NCBI RefSeq assembly: GCF_000230675.1
Contig: NZ_AGIK01000001.1
Location: 372,001 to 436,000 of the forward strand
DNA length: 64,000 nucleotides
Direction: 5' to 3'
Source: Synechococcus sp. WH 8016
GTDB taxonomy: Bacteria > Cyanobacteriota > Cyanobacteriia > PCC-6307 > Cyanobiaceae
The position numbers and the translations under genes were made by a program. The notes under the pieces are model-generated. The model saw only the letters and a program-made list of their open reading frames with translations, did not search any database and was not told the origin of the DNA. Positions 15,819 through 26,122 of the stretch are shown here, piece by piece; position 1 is the first letter of the stretch, and every line of letters starts with the position of its first letter.

Positions 15819-18800
15819 TTAGGCGCTGAAGTAGCGAGCGTTGCTATGCAAAGCAACCAGGGCTGTTGTGCTCTGTTCAGGATGAAGTTGGTCGCTTTCA
15901 TCCATGGTCAGGCCGATGCGATCGGCCTGCAGCCATTCCAGTTGCTGACGCGAATCCGCCACGTTGGGACAGGCTGGATATCCAAAGGAATAGCGGCTAC
16001 CCCTGTAGCGCTGGGCAAGAATGTCCCTGAGAGGCATCCCCTTGGGATCAGAGAAGCCGCATTCACGCCGAATGCGGGCATGGGTCCACTCCGCCAGCGC
16101 CTCTGCCATCTGAACGGCTAAGCCGTGAAAAAAGAGATAGTCGCTGTAGGCATCCTTGCGAAACAGCTCCTGGCTGAAGCGACTGGCTTCTTCGCCCATG
16201 GTGACGGCTTGCATCGGCAGCACATCGCAGGGTTGGCCCTCTTTGAGATCTCGGAAGAAATCGGCGATGCAATAGCGATTGCCACTGCGTTGACGGGGGA
16301 CATCAAATCGTCCCAGCTCTGCACCACCCTCCGGCTTGAACACCACCACGGAGTTGCCGTCCCGTCCGCAGGGGAAATAGCCGTAGGCGACTGCTGGATG
16401 CAGCAGTTGGTCTTCTTTGGCGCGCGCTAGCCATTTCTGAAGGATTGGCTCTGCCTTATCAGCGAGGTCTTGTTCGTACTCTTCCCGGCTTTGGTTTTTG
16501 GCTTTTCGCATCTGCCATTGACCAGCGAAGAGGGCTTGTCGGTCTAGAAAGGCAATCACCTCGTCGACCGGAATCTCTGCCTCTCCCTGCAAAACCGACG
16601 CACCCAGGAAGGGGGTGATAACGGCTGTCTCTTCAGGAACGGCATCCGAGCGCTCGAAGCTGACGGGAAGCTTGAGATCCGCCGTCTCAGCTTCTTTTGA
16701 CGGGCTCTCAGGCGATGCGTCGCTGGGATCAGTGGATTCCGCGTCACCTCCAATCGAAAGACCTTCAGGGGTGCCATCGAGAAAGCCAGCGCGATCATCC
16801 CAGCGATCTTTTGACTTGGCCGCCACAAGCGCATCCATGAATCGCAGGTCCGTAAAGGCATCCCGTCCATAAATGACCTTGCCGTCATACACATCGCTGC
16901 AGTCTTTGTTCACAAATCTGGGCGTTAATGCTGCCCCTCCAAGAACAACAGGAACGTTGATTCCAGCTTCGTTGAAAGCTTGCAAATTGTCTTTCATAAA
17001 GGCTGTGGACTTCACCAGCAGACCACTCATGGCGATGCAATCAGCCTGATGTTCTTGCTGGGCCGTAATGATTGCATTGACGTCTTGCTTGATGCCAAGG
17101 TTGATCACTTCGTAGCCATTATTTGTTAAAATAATGTCCACCAAATTCTTGCCAATATCGTGAACATCTCCTTTAACTGTTGCGATTAAAAACTTGGCTT
17201 TAGCGGATCGTTCCCCTTCTTCTTTCTCCATGAATGGTTCCAAAAAGGCCACGGCAGACTTCATGGTTTCCGCGGATTGAAGAACGAATGGGAGCTGCAT
17301 TTGCCCAGAGCCAAACAGCTCTCCCACAACCTTCATTCCATCCAGCAGGAAAGTGTTAACAATATCTAGTGGTGGATAGTTTTCTAAACCCTCTTTAAGT
17401 GCATCTTCTAATCCAATTCTCTCGCCGTCAATAATGTGCTGTTTGAGCCGTTCTTCCACGGCTAGGTCGCTTAAGGATGGTCCTGATTCGCGAGCGGCTT
17501 TGGCGCTAACACCTTCGAATAAGGTTGTAAGCACTGTGAGCGGGTCATACGTGCAAACATCTCCTTCGAATCCACGACGATCATTGATTAAGTCGCGACA
17601 AACTTTCTGATGCTCTTCGCTGATTTTGATGAGCGGAAGAATTTTTGCTGGGGACACAATGGCTGCATCCATTCCAGCTTCGCAGCAATCATGCAAAAAG
17701 ACTGAATTCAGCGTGATTCTGGCAGCAGGAGACAAGCCAAAGCTCACATTGGACACACCAAGAACCACGTGAACCTGGGGGAGATCCTCGCGAATTCTGC
17801 GAATGGCCTCAATGGTTTCCGCACCGTTGCGTCGATCTTCTTCAATGCCAGTGGAAATTGGCAGCGCCAGAGCGTCGTAAAAAATTTCTCGCGCTGGAAT
17901 TCCATACTCGACAGCGTCTCGATAGGCTCTTTTTGCTATAGCAACTTTCTGGTCTGCAGTGCGGGCCATGCCGTCTTCATCGATCGTGCCAATCACAACC
18001 CCGGCGCCATAACGCTTGGCGATTTCTAAGACTTTGAAGAAGCGTTCATCTCCATCTTCGTAGTTGGTTGAATTGAGGATGCATTTGCCGCCGGCAACCT
18101 TCAGGCCTGCCTCCATTTTCTGCCACTCCGTTGAGTCGAGCATTAAGGGAAGGTTCACATTGGTGACCACTCGATTCACGAGCTCTCGCATATCTCTTTC
18201 GCCATCACGGCCGACATAGTCGACATTCACATCCAAGATGTGAGCATTCTCTTTCACCTGTCCTCGCGCAACAGCGACGAGCCCATCCCAGTCTTCTTCA
18301 TTCAGCAACTCACGCACTTTCTTGGAGCCACTGGCATTCAGTCGCTCGCCAATGATTAAGAAGGAATTGTCTTGTAGATAGGGTGTTGCACCATAAATGG
18401 ATGATGCGGCGGCTTCATAGCTGAGAGCTTTTCTCTCATGGTGGTAAGAGCGCACATTTCTGGGCGCGGCGCTCAGTTCTGATGAAATTTCAGAGAGCGC
18501 CGCAATATGGGCCGGCGTTGTTCCGCAACATCCACCAATGACTTGAACGCCAAGATCCTCCACGAAGTGCATTAATTGCATCTTCAGTTCCACCGGTGTT
18601 AGGCGGTAGTGCGCCACACCTCCAACATTTTCTGGCAAGCCTGCGTTGGGGATGCAGCTCACAACGAAGGGAGCATTATCTGTTAAGTAGCGCATGTGCT
18701 CTTTCATTTGTTCAGGGCCTGTTGCGCAGTTCAGGCCGAGCACATCAATGGGGAAGGGTTCGAGAATGGCAACAACAGCTGCAATGTCGGAACCCACCAG

Positions 18801-19439
18801 CATGGTGCCTGTGGTTTCCATCGTGACGGACACCATCAAGGGGCGGCGTTCACCGCTGGTTTCAAAGGCCTGTTCAATGCCTTGGAGCGCTGCCTTGATC
18901 TGCAGAACGTCCTGACAGGTTTCGATGATCAGTAAATCCACATCCCCGGCAATCAGTCCTTCCGCTTGCTCCTGATAGGAATCGCGAAGCAGATCGAAAC
19001 TGATATGTCCGAGCGTGGGTAATTTCGTGGTGGGCCCCATCGATCCCGCCACGAATCGTGGTTTCTCATCGGTGCTGTATTCCATGGCCACTTCTTTGGC
19101 CAGCTCTGCAGCCCGCTTGTTGAGCTCGAAGGTTTTGTCCTCTAGGCCGTACTCGGCCAGCACCACAGACGCGGCGCCAAACGTATCGGTTTCGATGACA
19201 TCGCAACCGGCGTCAAGAAACTGTCGATGCACGCTTTGAACGGCATCGGGCCTTGTAACCACCAGGTTTTCGTTGCAACCTTCCAGGGCTTCTCCGCCGA
19301 AATCATCGGCGGATAGGTCCATTTGCTGCAGGGAGGTGCCCGTGGCTCCGTCAAAGACCAGCACGGGCCTGGACGGGTCATGCAGACGTTTTAAAAAGCG
19401 AGAGGCGTTGAGGGTGGGTGTCTCAGTCACGGCCTGCAT
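15819..19439 (-). CDS. metH: cobalamin-dependent methionine synthase
   Basis: Transfers the methyl group of 5-methyltetrahydrofolate to homocysteine through cob(I)alamin. All four modules are visible in 1206 residues: homocysteine-binding (1-about 325, zinc ligands in LNCATGP near 235 and GGCCGTTP near 303), folate-binding (about 355-620, with [14 protein letters not shown]), B12-binding (about 650-880, with [14 protein letters not shown] near 757, whose His ligates cobalt) and the SAM-dependent reactivation domain (about 935-1195, with [11 protein letters not shown] near 1150). A low-complexity acidic linker (about 885-930, [14 protein letters not shown]) joins the last two. The 57-base space to ilvE leaves no room for a B12 riboswitch. 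Confidence 0.97.
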   Translation of the reverse strand: MQAVTETPTLNASRFLKRLHDPSRPVLVFDGATGTSLQQMDLSADDFGGEALEGCNENLVVTRPDAVQSVHRQFLDAGCDVIETDTFGAASVVLAEYGLEDKTFELNKRAAELAKEVAMEYSTDEKPRFVAGSMGPTTKLPTLGHISFDLLRDSYQEQAEGLIAGDVDLLIIETCQDVLQIKAALQGIEQAFETSGERRPLMVSVTMETTGTMLVGSDIAAVVAILEPFPIDVLGLNCATGPEQMKEHMRYLTDNAPFVVSCIPNAGLPENVGGVAHYRLTPVELKMQLMHFVEDLGVQVIGGCCGTTPAHIAALSEISSELSAAPRNVRSYHHERKALSYEAAASSIYGATPYLQDNSFLIIGERLNASGSKKVRELLNEEDWDGLVAVARGQVKENAHILDVNVDYVGRDGERDMRELVNRVVTNVNLPLMLDSTEWQKMEAGLKVAGGKCILNSTNYEDGDERFFKVLEIAKRYGAGVVIGTIDEDGMARTADQKVAIAKRAYRDAVEYGIPAREIFYDALALPISTGIEEDRRNGAETIEAIRRIREDLPQVHVVLGVSNVSFGLSPAARITLNSVFLHDCCEAGMDAAIVSPAKILPLIKISEEHQKVCRDLINDRRGFEGDVCTYDPLTVLTTLFEGVSAKAARESGPSLSDLAVEERLKQHIIDGERIGLEDALKEGLENYPPLDIVNTFLLDGMKVVGELFGSGQMQLPFVLQSAETMKSAVAFLEPFMEKEEGERSAKAKFLIATVKGDVHDIGKNLVDIILTNNGYEVINLGIKQDVNAIITAQQEHQADCIAMSGLLVKSTAFMKDNLQAFNEAGINVPVVLGGAALTPRFVNKDCSDVYDGKVIYGRDAFTDLRFMDALVAAKSKDRWDDRAGFLDGTPEGLSIGGDAESTDPSDASPESPSKEAETADLKLPVSFERSDAVPEETAVITPFLGASVLQGEAEIPVDEVIAFLDRQALFAGQWQMRKAKNQSREEYEQDLADKAEPILQKWLARAKEDQLLHPAVAYGYFPCGRDGNSVVVFKPEGGAELGRFDVPRQRSGNRYCIADFFRDLKEGQPCDVLPMQAVTMGEEASRFSQELFRKDAYSDYLFFHGLAVQMAEALAEWTHARIRRECGFSDPKGMPLRDILAQRYRGSRYSFGYPACPNVADSRQQLEWLQADRIGLTMDESDQLHPEQSTTALVALHSNARYFSA

Positions 19440-19496
19440 CGCTTAATCGCTTCTCTCACCCCATCCTATGAACTGCTCTTGTTCCCAGAGCCATCC

Positions 19497-20414
19497 TTAG
19501 CCTTCGAGCTCGATCCTGGTGACCCAGTGGCTGAACTCCGGATCCTTTCCTTCCGTAATCGCAACCAGACGTTTTCTTAAGGCATCCATCACCGGCCGGT
19601 TGGTCGGCAAGACGGTGGATTCGAGTTGACGAATCGGCGTGATTTTCGCGGCCGTTCCCGTGAGGAACACTTCATCAGCGATGCAAAGTTCAGTTTTATC
19701 CACGGGTCGTTCGATCACCTGCAATCCCATGTGCTTTGCCAGCTCAATCACGCTGGAGCGGGTGATTCCCTCAAGAATGTCTTGATCAACGCCAGGGGTG
19801 ATCAGGACGCCATCGCGTACTAAAAACAGATTCATCCCACTGGCTTCGCTCACCTTTCCCCGCGTGTTCATCAGCAGGGCTTCGTCAAAGCCACTGGTGA
19901 CAGCTTCTGTTTTGGCAAGTGAACTCGTGATGTAAGCACCACTGATTTTTCCGCGCAGGGGTAGGGAGCGATCCTCCTGCCGGGTCCAACTACTAATCCG
20001 GCAACTCACGCCATCGGGGGAGAGGTAATCGCCGAGCTCTAAGCCGTAAATCAGAAAATCAGTCTCGATGTTGTGCAGCCGTGGTGCGATGCCTAAATCA
20101 CTGGTGTAAACAAATGGTCTGAGGTAGATCGGCGTCGTGGGTTTGTTCGCCCTGAGCACGGCGATCAGAGCCTCCATCACCGTCTCTTCCGTCAGATCAG
20201 CGAGCAAGAGCTTGGCGCTTTGTGAGAGGCGGCGCGCATGGCGATCCGGTCGAAACAACAGCATGCCGCCCGGTTTTTCCGGATCCGGTATGGCGCGCAT
20301 GCCTCCGAACGCACCGGTGCCGTAGTGCAGGGCATGGGTTGCGATCGACACTTTGGCCTGGTCAAACGGGATGCAGCGGCCTTCAAACCAGGCGTAGGGA
20401 AGGAACTGATGCAT
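19497..20414 (-). CDS. ilvE: branched-chain amino acid aminotransferase
   Basis: PLP enzyme of fold class IV that performs the last step of Val, Ile and Leu synthesis. Clear motifs are VSIATHALHYGTGAFGGMRA near the N-terminus, SGAYITSSLAKTEAVTSGFD with the Schiff-base lysine, and EALLMNTRGKVSEASGMNLF, followed by GITRSSVIELA. ATG at 20414 gives 305 residues, the normal size; an in-frame TTG at 20435 adds seven residues without family likeness. Divergent from cobN; about 76 bases hold both promoters. Confidence 0.94.
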   Translation of the reverse strand: MHQFLPYAWFEGRCIPFDQAKVSIATHALHYGTGAFGGMRAIPDPEKPGGMLLFRPDRHARRLSQSAKLLLADLTEETVMEALIAVLRANKPTTPIYLRPFVYTSDLGIAPRLHNIETDFLIYGLELGDYLSPDGVSCRISSWTRQEDRSLPLRGKISGAYITSSLAKTEAVTSGFDEALLMNTRGKVSEASGMNLFLVRDGVLITPGVDQDILEGITRSSVIELAKHMGLQVIERPVDKTELCIADEVFLTGTAAKITPIRQLESTVLPTNRPVMDALRKRLVAITEGKDPEFSHWVTRIELEG

Positions 20415-20490
20415 CGCACATTGATCGATGCTCAAATTTTCTCACTCACCTCGCGCGGTTGGTGGGATGTGATCAGACCAGAATGGAGAC

Positions 20491-23400
20491 ATGCATCGAC
20501 TGAGCAGTCTTCCGGGCGCCGAAAGCAACGAGGTTTTCACCGTTGTTGAGCAACCGCCTGCCCCGATTCTTTTCCTGACGAGCGCAGCGACCGATATCAG
20601 CACCCTTTCAGCCTGCCTTCGGCAGCCAGAGCTGCAGCACTGGAAGGAGCAATTGCGAGCTTTGCCCCTCGATTGTCTTCGGCATCCCGCTCAAATTGAT
20701 CACTATCTGGCCGCAACAGCGAGCTCGGCTCGGGTGCTGGTGGTGCGCCTGCTGGGTGGTCGAGGTCACTGGAGTTATGGGCTTGAACAGTGCCGCCGTT
20801 GGCAGGCGTCTGCGCAACATCGAACCTTGCTTGTTTTGGCGGGGACCGCCGATCAAAACGACGAACTCCATCCGATTGGATCGGTGTCTTCGATGCTGTC
20901 TCAACAATTAGCTCTGTTGTTGCGCGAAGGGGGGATGCCCAACATGACTAAGGTTTTGAAGGCGATTCATCCCTTCATCACCAGCAGCAACGAACCAGAT
21001 CCCCTTCACGACGCCAAGGATCTTGAGCCGGAACGGATGGCGGACCCAGCCCCGTTTGACTGGCGTGAGGAACCAGGGGCAAGGGTTGGTGTTTTGCTGT
21101 ATCGGGCCCATGCCCGCGCGGCTGACACGGCCTGGTGTCATCAATTGTTGAAGGCCCTGAGAAGCCGTGGCCTCGCACCGCGTGCGCTCTGGGTGAGCAG
21201 CTTGAGAGATCCCGTGGTTCAGCAGGGGGTGCAACGAGCGTTTCAAGCACAGGATGTTCAGCTCGTGGTCAGCACCACAGCGTTTGCATCGGTCCAGTTC
21301 CAGGAGGCAGGGCTGGGCACTCCCCTTTGGGATGGTCTTGATCTGCCGGTCTTGCAGCTGCTTTCTTCCGGACGAGCCAAGCAGGCCTGGGAAGCCACCA
21401 CCCAGGGGCTCGATCCCATCGATCTCTCCCTTCAAGTGGTGCTTCCTGAGTTGGATGGACGCATCACCACAAGAATCGGAGTCTTCCGCGAAGTCCTGGA
21501 TGCGGAATCCAGTTTGTCGACGGCGGTCAAAGGTTTGGTTCCCGACGCTGCTGGGCTGAATTGGCTGGCCGATCATGCCCGTTGTTGGGTGGATCTTCGT
21601 CAGACGGAGGCAGCAGAGAAGCGGGTGGCATTGGTGCTCGCGAATTACCCCGTTCGCAATGGTCGTTTGGCCAATGGGGTTGGTCTGGATACACCCGCCA
21701 GCACCATGAACCTCTTGAACTGGCTCGCTGAAGCCGGTGTTGCGCTTGGGAGTGAGCCGCGGCCTGATGAGTCGCAAGCGCTCATGGCCCAATTGTTGTC
21801 GGGACGCAGCAACGATCCGGAGAGTTTTCACCTTCAGCCTCTTGCCTATCTGCCCCTCAATCACTATTTGCGCTGGTGGCGACGGCTCACACCCCAAGCC
21901 CGATCCCTGATTGAGGGTCGTTGGGGTTCACCGGAACAGGCCGTGGATCTTGAGGAGAAGGGGTTTGCGGTGCATGGCGTGCTGTTTGGGCATGTGGCCG
22001 TGTTGATTCAGCCCAGCCGTGGCTATGACCCCGATCAAATCAGCGATCTCCACTCCCCTGATCTCCCTCCACCGCATCGATATTTGGCCCAATATCTGTG
22101 GCTTCAGGAGGTGCATGGCACCCAGCTGATGGTCCATGTGGGCAAACATGGCAGCGCGGAATGGCTACCGGGTAAGTCGGTTGGACTGAGTGAAGCCTGT
22201 GGGCCAGGCCTGGCGCTCGCTCCGATTCCGCATGTGTATCCGTTCATCGTGAATGATCCAGGCGAGGGATCCCAAGCCAAGCGTCGGGGCCATGCCGTGA
22301 TTCTTGATCACCTCACCCCACCCTTGGGTCGGGCTGGGCTGCACGGATCTTTGCTGTCTCTCGAAGCCTTGTTGGATGAGTACGTGGAGGCGCGTCAGGT
22401 TGCTGCTGAGCGTTGTGACGTGCTCGAGCATCAAATCAAGCAGCTGCTTCAAAGCCTGGATTGGCCTTCCTTCTCGAATCCAGCGAACGATCAACCCAGC
22501 GCAGCTGATCCAAACAACGACTCCTGGGCCCGCTGTCTTGATCAGGTGGAGACCTATCTCTGTGAGTTGAAGGAGGCGCAAATCAGAACGGGCCTGCATC
22601 GTTTTGGCAGCCAGCCTGAAGCCTCGATTCAACGGGAGCTCCTGCTGGCGATTGCGCGATCGCCGTCGGGTGGCTGCCAAGGCATCACCCAGGCGATGGC
22701 CAAGGTGGTTGGACTGGAATGCGACCCCTGGTCGGATGAAGACGGTGCGCCTCTGAGCGACCACGACTGCAGAACCCTTGAGACGTTGGGCTGTGATCAG
22801 CCCAGACGGGTCTCGGCCGCTGTGAGTTGGCTCGATGCTCAAGCACTCCGCTTGTTGGAGCAGATCACAGATGCGCCCTCAGAGCCATTGAGCCCTTTGC
22901 TGCAGCAGTGGCTTTACGACAACAAGGAGCCTGCTTTGCTGCGCTTGCGCGACGAGCTGTTACCGCGTTTATTGGCTTGTGCTTCCAGTGAAAAGAAGGC
23001 CTTCCTTGCTGCTTTAGACGGGCGAAGGATCGCGAGCGGCCCCTCTGGCGCCCCAACACGAGGACGTCCAGATGTGTTGCCAACGGGGCGTAATTTCTAT
23101 TCCGTTGATCTGCGTGGTCTTCCTACCGAAGCGGCTTGGGATTTAGGGCGGCGAAGCGCTGAGCAATTGTTGGACCTCTACCGACTTGAGGAAGGAGAGG
23201 ATCTACGGCACCTCGCATTGTCTGTCTGGGGTACAGCCACGATGCGCAACGGCGGTGAAGACATCGCCCAAATGTTTGCCCTGCTTGGCGTTCGTCCTCT
23301 CTGGGATGGGCCAACACGGCGCATGGTGGACTTGGAAGTGATTCCTTTGAGCCTGTTGGCTCGACCCAGGGTGGATGTCACCTTGCGGATGTCTGGACTG

Positions 23401-24255
23401 TTTCGCGATGCCTTCCCTCAGCTTGTGGGCTGGGTGGATCGTGCTGTGCACCTGGTCTCGGCACTCGAGGAAGCAGACGCTGAAAATCCGCTTGCTGCGA
23501 TCACCCGTCAGGAGGGTCCTCAAGCCAGGATTTTTGGATCGGCACCGGGTGCCTATGGCGCTGGATTGCAGGCCTTGATCGATTCAGGTCAATGGGAGAA
23601 CCAGGACGACCTTGGCGAGGCTTTCTTAGCCTGGAGTTCCTGGAGTTATGACGGCGACGTTCAAGCCCAGGCCAATCGCTCTGGTTTGGAAGCTGCTCTT
23701 CAGCATGTGCAGGTGGTTCTGCATAACCAGGACAACAGGGAGCACGATTTACTCGACTCTGATGACTATTACCAGTTCCATGGGGGCATGACGGCAGCGG
23801 TGCGGCGCTCAAGAGGAACCTCTGTGCAGCCCTGGTTTGCGGACCATTCTCGCCAAGAGCGGCTTCGCATTCATTCGCTCAGCCGTGAAATCGACAAGGT
23901 GGTGAGAAGTCGGTTGTTAAACCCTCGCTGGATTCAGGGAATGCAACAGCACGGCTACAAGGGGGCGTTCGAAATGGGAGCCAGCCTTGATTACTTGTTT
24001 GCCTACGACGCCTCAACCGAAGCGGTTCCTGACTGGTGCTACGGGGCCATCTGTGATCAGTGGCTGCTGGAAAAGGACACACAAGACTTTTTGAGCCGAT
24101 CCAATCCCTGGGTCCTCAGAGACATGGCCGAACGATTGCTGGAAGCGGCCAACCGAGGGTTGTGGGCTCAACCGTCCCCCGATCAGCTCGAGCAGATCAG
24201 GGGATTGGTCCTCCAAGCGGAGGAGGCTGTCGAGAAAGGAGGTCTTAGTTGTTGA
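20491..24255 (+). CDS. cobN: cobaltochelatase CobN subunit
   Basis: Large subunit of the ATP-dependent aerobic cobaltochelatase that inserts cobalt into hydrogenobyrinate diamide on the way to cobalamin or pseudocobalamin. 1254 residues, the right size for CobN and its relative ChlH; the BchH/CobN pattern is seen in LVLANYPVRNGRLANGVGLD, HVGKHGSAEWLPGK, LPTGRNFYSVDLRGLP and WGTATMRNGGEDIAQMFALLG. CobN rather than ChlH is favoured by length and by these middle motifs; ChlH is usually about 1330 residues. Partner subunits are not in the window. It pairs functionally with the B12-dependent metH across ilvE. The last 11 bases overlap the next gene. Confidence 0.92.
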   Translation: MHRLSSLPGAESNEVFTVVEQPPAPILFLTSAATDISTLSACLRQPELQHWKEQLRALPLDCLRHPAQIDHYLAATASSARVLVVRLLGGRGHWSYGLEQCRRWQASAQHRTLLVLAGTADQNDELHPIGSVSSMLSQQLALLLREGGMPNMTKVLKAIHPFITSSNEPDPLHDAKDLEPERMADPAPFDWREEPGARVGVLLYRAHARAADTAWCHQLLKALRSRGLAPRALWVSSLRDPVVQQGVQRAFQAQDVQLVVSTTAFASVQFQEAGLGTPLWDGLDLPVLQLLSSGRAKQAWEATTQGLDPIDLSLQVVLPELDGRITTRIGVFREVLDAESSLSTAVKGLVPDAAGLNWLADHARCWVDLRQTEAAEKRVALVLANYPVRNGRLANGVGLDTPASTMNLLNWLAEAGVALGSEPRPDESQALMAQLLSGRSNDPESFHLQPLAYLPLNHYLRWWRRLTPQARSLIEGRWGSPEQAVDLEEKGFAVHGVLFGHVAVLIQPSRGYDPDQISDLHSPDLPPPHRYLAQYLWLQEVHGTQLMVHVGKHGSAEWLPGKSVGLSEACGPGLALAPIPHVYPFIVNDPGEGSQAKRRGHAVILDHLTPPLGRAGLHGSLLSLEALLDEYVEARQVAAERCDVLEHQIKQLLQSLDWPSFSNPANDQPSAADPNNDSWARCLDQVETYLCELKEAQIRTGLHRFGSQPEASIQRELLLAIARSPSGGCQGITQAMAKVVGLECDPWSDEDGAPLSDHDCRTLETLGCDQPRRVSAAVSWLDAQALRLLEQITDAPSEPLSPLLQQWLYDNKEPALLRLRDELLPRLLACASSEKKAFLAALDGRRIASGPSGAPTRGRPDVLPTGRNFYSVDLRGLPTEAAWDLGRRSAEQLLDLYRLEEGEDLRHLALSVWGTATMRNGGEDIAQMFALLGVRPLWDGPTRRMVDLEVIPLSLLARPRVDVTLRMSGLFRDAFPQLVGWVDRAVHLVSALEEADAENPLAAITRQEGPQARIFGSAPGAYGAGLQALIDSGQWENQDDLGEAFLAWSSWSYDGDVQAQANRSGLEAALQHVQVVLHNQDNREHDLLDSDDYYQFHGGMTAAVRRSRGTSVQPWFADHSRQERLRIHSLSREIDKVVRSRLLNPRWIQGMQQHGYKGAFEMGASLDYLFAYDASTEAVPDWCYGAICDQWLLEKDTQDFLSRSNPWVLRDMAERLLEAANRGLWAQPSPDQLEQIRGLVLQAEEAVEKGGLSC

Positions 24256-24820
24256 GGTCGCGGACCATGGCCTTGAAAGGATCGATAGATCCTGGCTTGG
24301 ACGATGGGCTGCGGTTGGCCGATGGGTTGCTTGGCTGAATCTCGGGTTCGGATTTCAGTTCTTCCTTGCGGCCCACAGGAGCCGCATCAGGGGCCATTGG
24401 TGTGTTGACACCAGCTGTGCGCAAAGCATTCCCCTTGAGCTTTTGATCCAGCTGCTCCTGGGTCATCGTCTCGGCGAAGGTCTTTTTCACCGGCTTGGGA
24501 ATTCCGTCCGAGAGCAAGGACGGAATTGAAGGTTCTTCGTTTGGTTTTTCTTCGCCCAGGCCTTGGGATCGAGTGCCAACGGTGACGTCCATCGCATCAA
24601 CCTTGGTCACCAACTCCTTGTTGCCAGGGTTGTCGGCGGTTCCGGGGAAGGTGCGACGAATCGTCTTGGCCTCGCGCATGTAGTCCACGTTTCCGTAGGA
24701 CGATGACGCGTCGGAGTCGAGATAGAAGGCTTCGGCTTTTGGCTTGGCACGATCCTTGGGAACGTCCTGTTGACCGTCATCCTTGGCGCTTGAATTCAGC
24801 AGCCGATCAAAGAGGCCCAT
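24245..24820 (-). CDS. hypothetical protein, disordered
   Basis: 191 residues, starting MGLFDRLLNSSAKDD. It is hydrophilic and largely low-complexity (Lys/Glu/Pro/Ser) with no signal or membrane segment. Two stretches look more conserved: YGNVDYMREAKTIRRTFPGT and FAETMTQEQLDQKLKGNALR, and the end DPFKAMVRDLNN. I believe close cyanobacterial relatives exist, but I cannot name a family. It lies between cobN (convergent, 11-base overlap) and the PHP gene (same strand, 27 bases). Confidence 0.75.
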   Translation of the reverse strand: MGLFDRLLNSSAKDDGQQDVPKDRAKPKAEAFYLDSDASSSYGNVDYMREAKTIRRTFPGTADNPGNKELVTKVDAMDVTVGTRSQGLGEEKPNEEPSIPSLLSDGIPKPVKKTFAETMTQEQLDQKLKGNALRTAGVNTPMAPDAAPVGRKEELKSEPEIQPSNPSANRSPSSKPGSIDPFKAMVRDLNN

Positions 24821-24847
24821 TCCCGTGTTCCAGATCGTTGAGTGAAT

Positions 24848-25504
24848 TTAGCGGCCTTTTAGGTCCAACCCGTGGGTATCGGTGCCGCAGGTACGCAAAA
24901 GGCCAAGGTTCTTCAACTGTTGGTCGATCGATTCACAGATCAACGGCGTGCAGGCCCAGTGCTGTTGCATGTCGTAGTCGTACCAGGCTTCACCCCCGTC
25001 GAAACCCAGTTCAGCCGCTTCATCAATCAACACTGAGAAGCTCAATCTGTAGCGCCCCGGATGGGCCAGGATTGCCAGGCCGCCAGCGTTGTGAATCGCT
25101 TTGCGAACCTCACCAGCCCTCAGAGGGGCGCCCACAGCGGCATCGCCGCTGGAATAGGGCATAAGTGCGGGATGTCCTGGCGTGAAGCCAAGGGCAAGGA
25201 CATGGACCAAACAACCTTGCAGGATGCAGCTGATTTCCATCCCACTCCAAAGCGTCGGCGTGTTTACGCCGCGAGTGCGAGCGCGATCAAGCCAGTCGAG
25301 CATCGGTTCATAGGCAGCGATCGAATGGTGATCCGTGACTGCGATGTGACTCAGCTTCCGAGCCGTGGCTTGTTCAATCAGAGCCACGGGTTCCAGGCTT
25401 CCGTCACTGCAAACGGTGTGGCAATGAAAATTCAGCGAGCCAGGGCAGCTCTCTGGTCCAATCGTTTCGAGGACAGCCCGCAACGGGTGCTGATCAGGCG
25501 TCAC
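24848..25504 (-). CDS. PHP-domain metal-dependent phosphoesterase
   Basis: Predicted phosphoesterase of 218 residues with the PHP fold. Metal-ligand motifs are in order: NFHCHTVCSDGS, AVTDHHSIAAY, GMEISC, GLAILAHPGRYR and CGTDTHG. The start is placed at GTG 25504, so that the gene begins inside the last codons of hemJ (11-base overlap); the longer frame upstream runs through hemJ out of phase and is not supported. A TTG one codon earlier is an alternative. Substrate unknown: relatives act on nucleoside 3',5'-bisphosphate or RNA ends. Confidence 0.88.
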   Translation of the reverse strand: MTPDQHPLRAVLETIGPESCPGSLNFHCHTVCSDGSLEPVALIEQATARKLSHIAVTDHHSIAAYEPMLDWLDRARTRGVNTPTLWSGMEISCILQGCLVHVLALGFTPGHPALMPYSSGDAAVGAPLRAGEVRKAIHNAGGLAILAHPGRYRLSFSVLIDEAAELGFDGGEAWYDYDMQQHWACTPLICESIDQQLKNLGLLRTCGTDTHGLDLKGR

Positions 25505-26087
25505 CAACTGACTCCTGCGCAAGCGCTGCTTCACGAAGACGACGCCAGCGGGCATAAAACTGAATCGTTGCGGCCATGAACACCACCAGACCAACGGTTA
25601 ACCAGGTTGCTGCCCCTGTGGGGAATTGCGTTTTAAACACCACCAGCATCACCACCAAGACCAACAGCAGCGTGGGCAGTTCGTTGAGAGCTCGGAGTTG
25701 CCGACCACTCCATTGGCAGACCCCAGCCTGAAGTTGGCCCATCAGTCGATAACAGAACACGTGATAGGCCAATAACAGCCCCACAAAACCGAGCTTTGCG
25801 TGCATCCAGCCTTGGTGCAGCCAGGACGGCTGCACGATCAAGAGCCCCGCGGCCATCGTCACGGTGAGGATCAAACCAGGTGTGGTGATGATGTTGGCGA
25901 GGCGCCGTTCCATCACGGCGTACTGGGCCTTGAAGGCTTCGCGTACAGGCGACTCTTCCTCCTCTGCTTCAACGTGATAGATGAACAGCCTGACGAGATA
26001 GAACAGCCCGGCGAACCAGACCACCACTCCAACAATGTGAAGGGTCTTGAACCACAGGTAAGCCTCAGGTGGAAGCGTCAGTGTCAT
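25494..26087 (-). CDS. hemJ: protoporphyrinogen IX oxidase, HemJ type
   Basis: Membrane enzyme for the next-to-last step shared by haem and chlorophyll synthesis, the form used by most cyanobacteria. It shows four or five hydrophobic segments: LHIVGVVVWFAGLFYLV (about 16-33), IITTPGLILTVTMAAGLLIV, AKLGFVGLLLAYHVFCY, LPTLLLVLVVMLVVF and WLTVGLVVFMAATIQFY. The His at 17 in KTLHIVG is the conserved haem-ligand candidate and the Glu/Lys-rich cytoplasmic loops follow. 197 residues matches the family. It overlaps the downstream PHP gene by 11 bases. Confidence 0.93.
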   Translation of the reverse strand: MTLTLPPEAYLWFKTLHIVGVVVWFAGLFYLVRLFIYHVEAEEEESPVREAFKAQYAVMERRLANIITTPGLILTVTMAAGLLIVQPSWLHQGWMHAKLGFVGLLLAYHVFCYRLMGQLQAGVCQWSGRQLRALNELPTLLLVLVVMLVVFKTQFPTGAATWLTVGLVVFMAATIQFYARWRRLREAALAQESVGDA

Positions 26088-26122
26088 GACCCCATCAATC
26101 TCACCTGAACAATAGAAAGCCG

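Noticed and set aside
19440-19496. possible B12 riboswitch upstream of metH
   Set aside because: Only 57 bases separate metH from the ilvE stop, too few for a cobalamin riboswitch, and no B12-box-like sequence is visible.
20908-21897. 329-codon open frame antisense to cobN
   Set aside because: cobN motifs on the plus strand cover the same bases; the antisense frame reflects the third-position GC bias.
22650-22670. HIP1-type octamer GCGATCGC
   Set aside because: I noticed a single copy inside cobN and no visible enrichment, so it says nothing special here.
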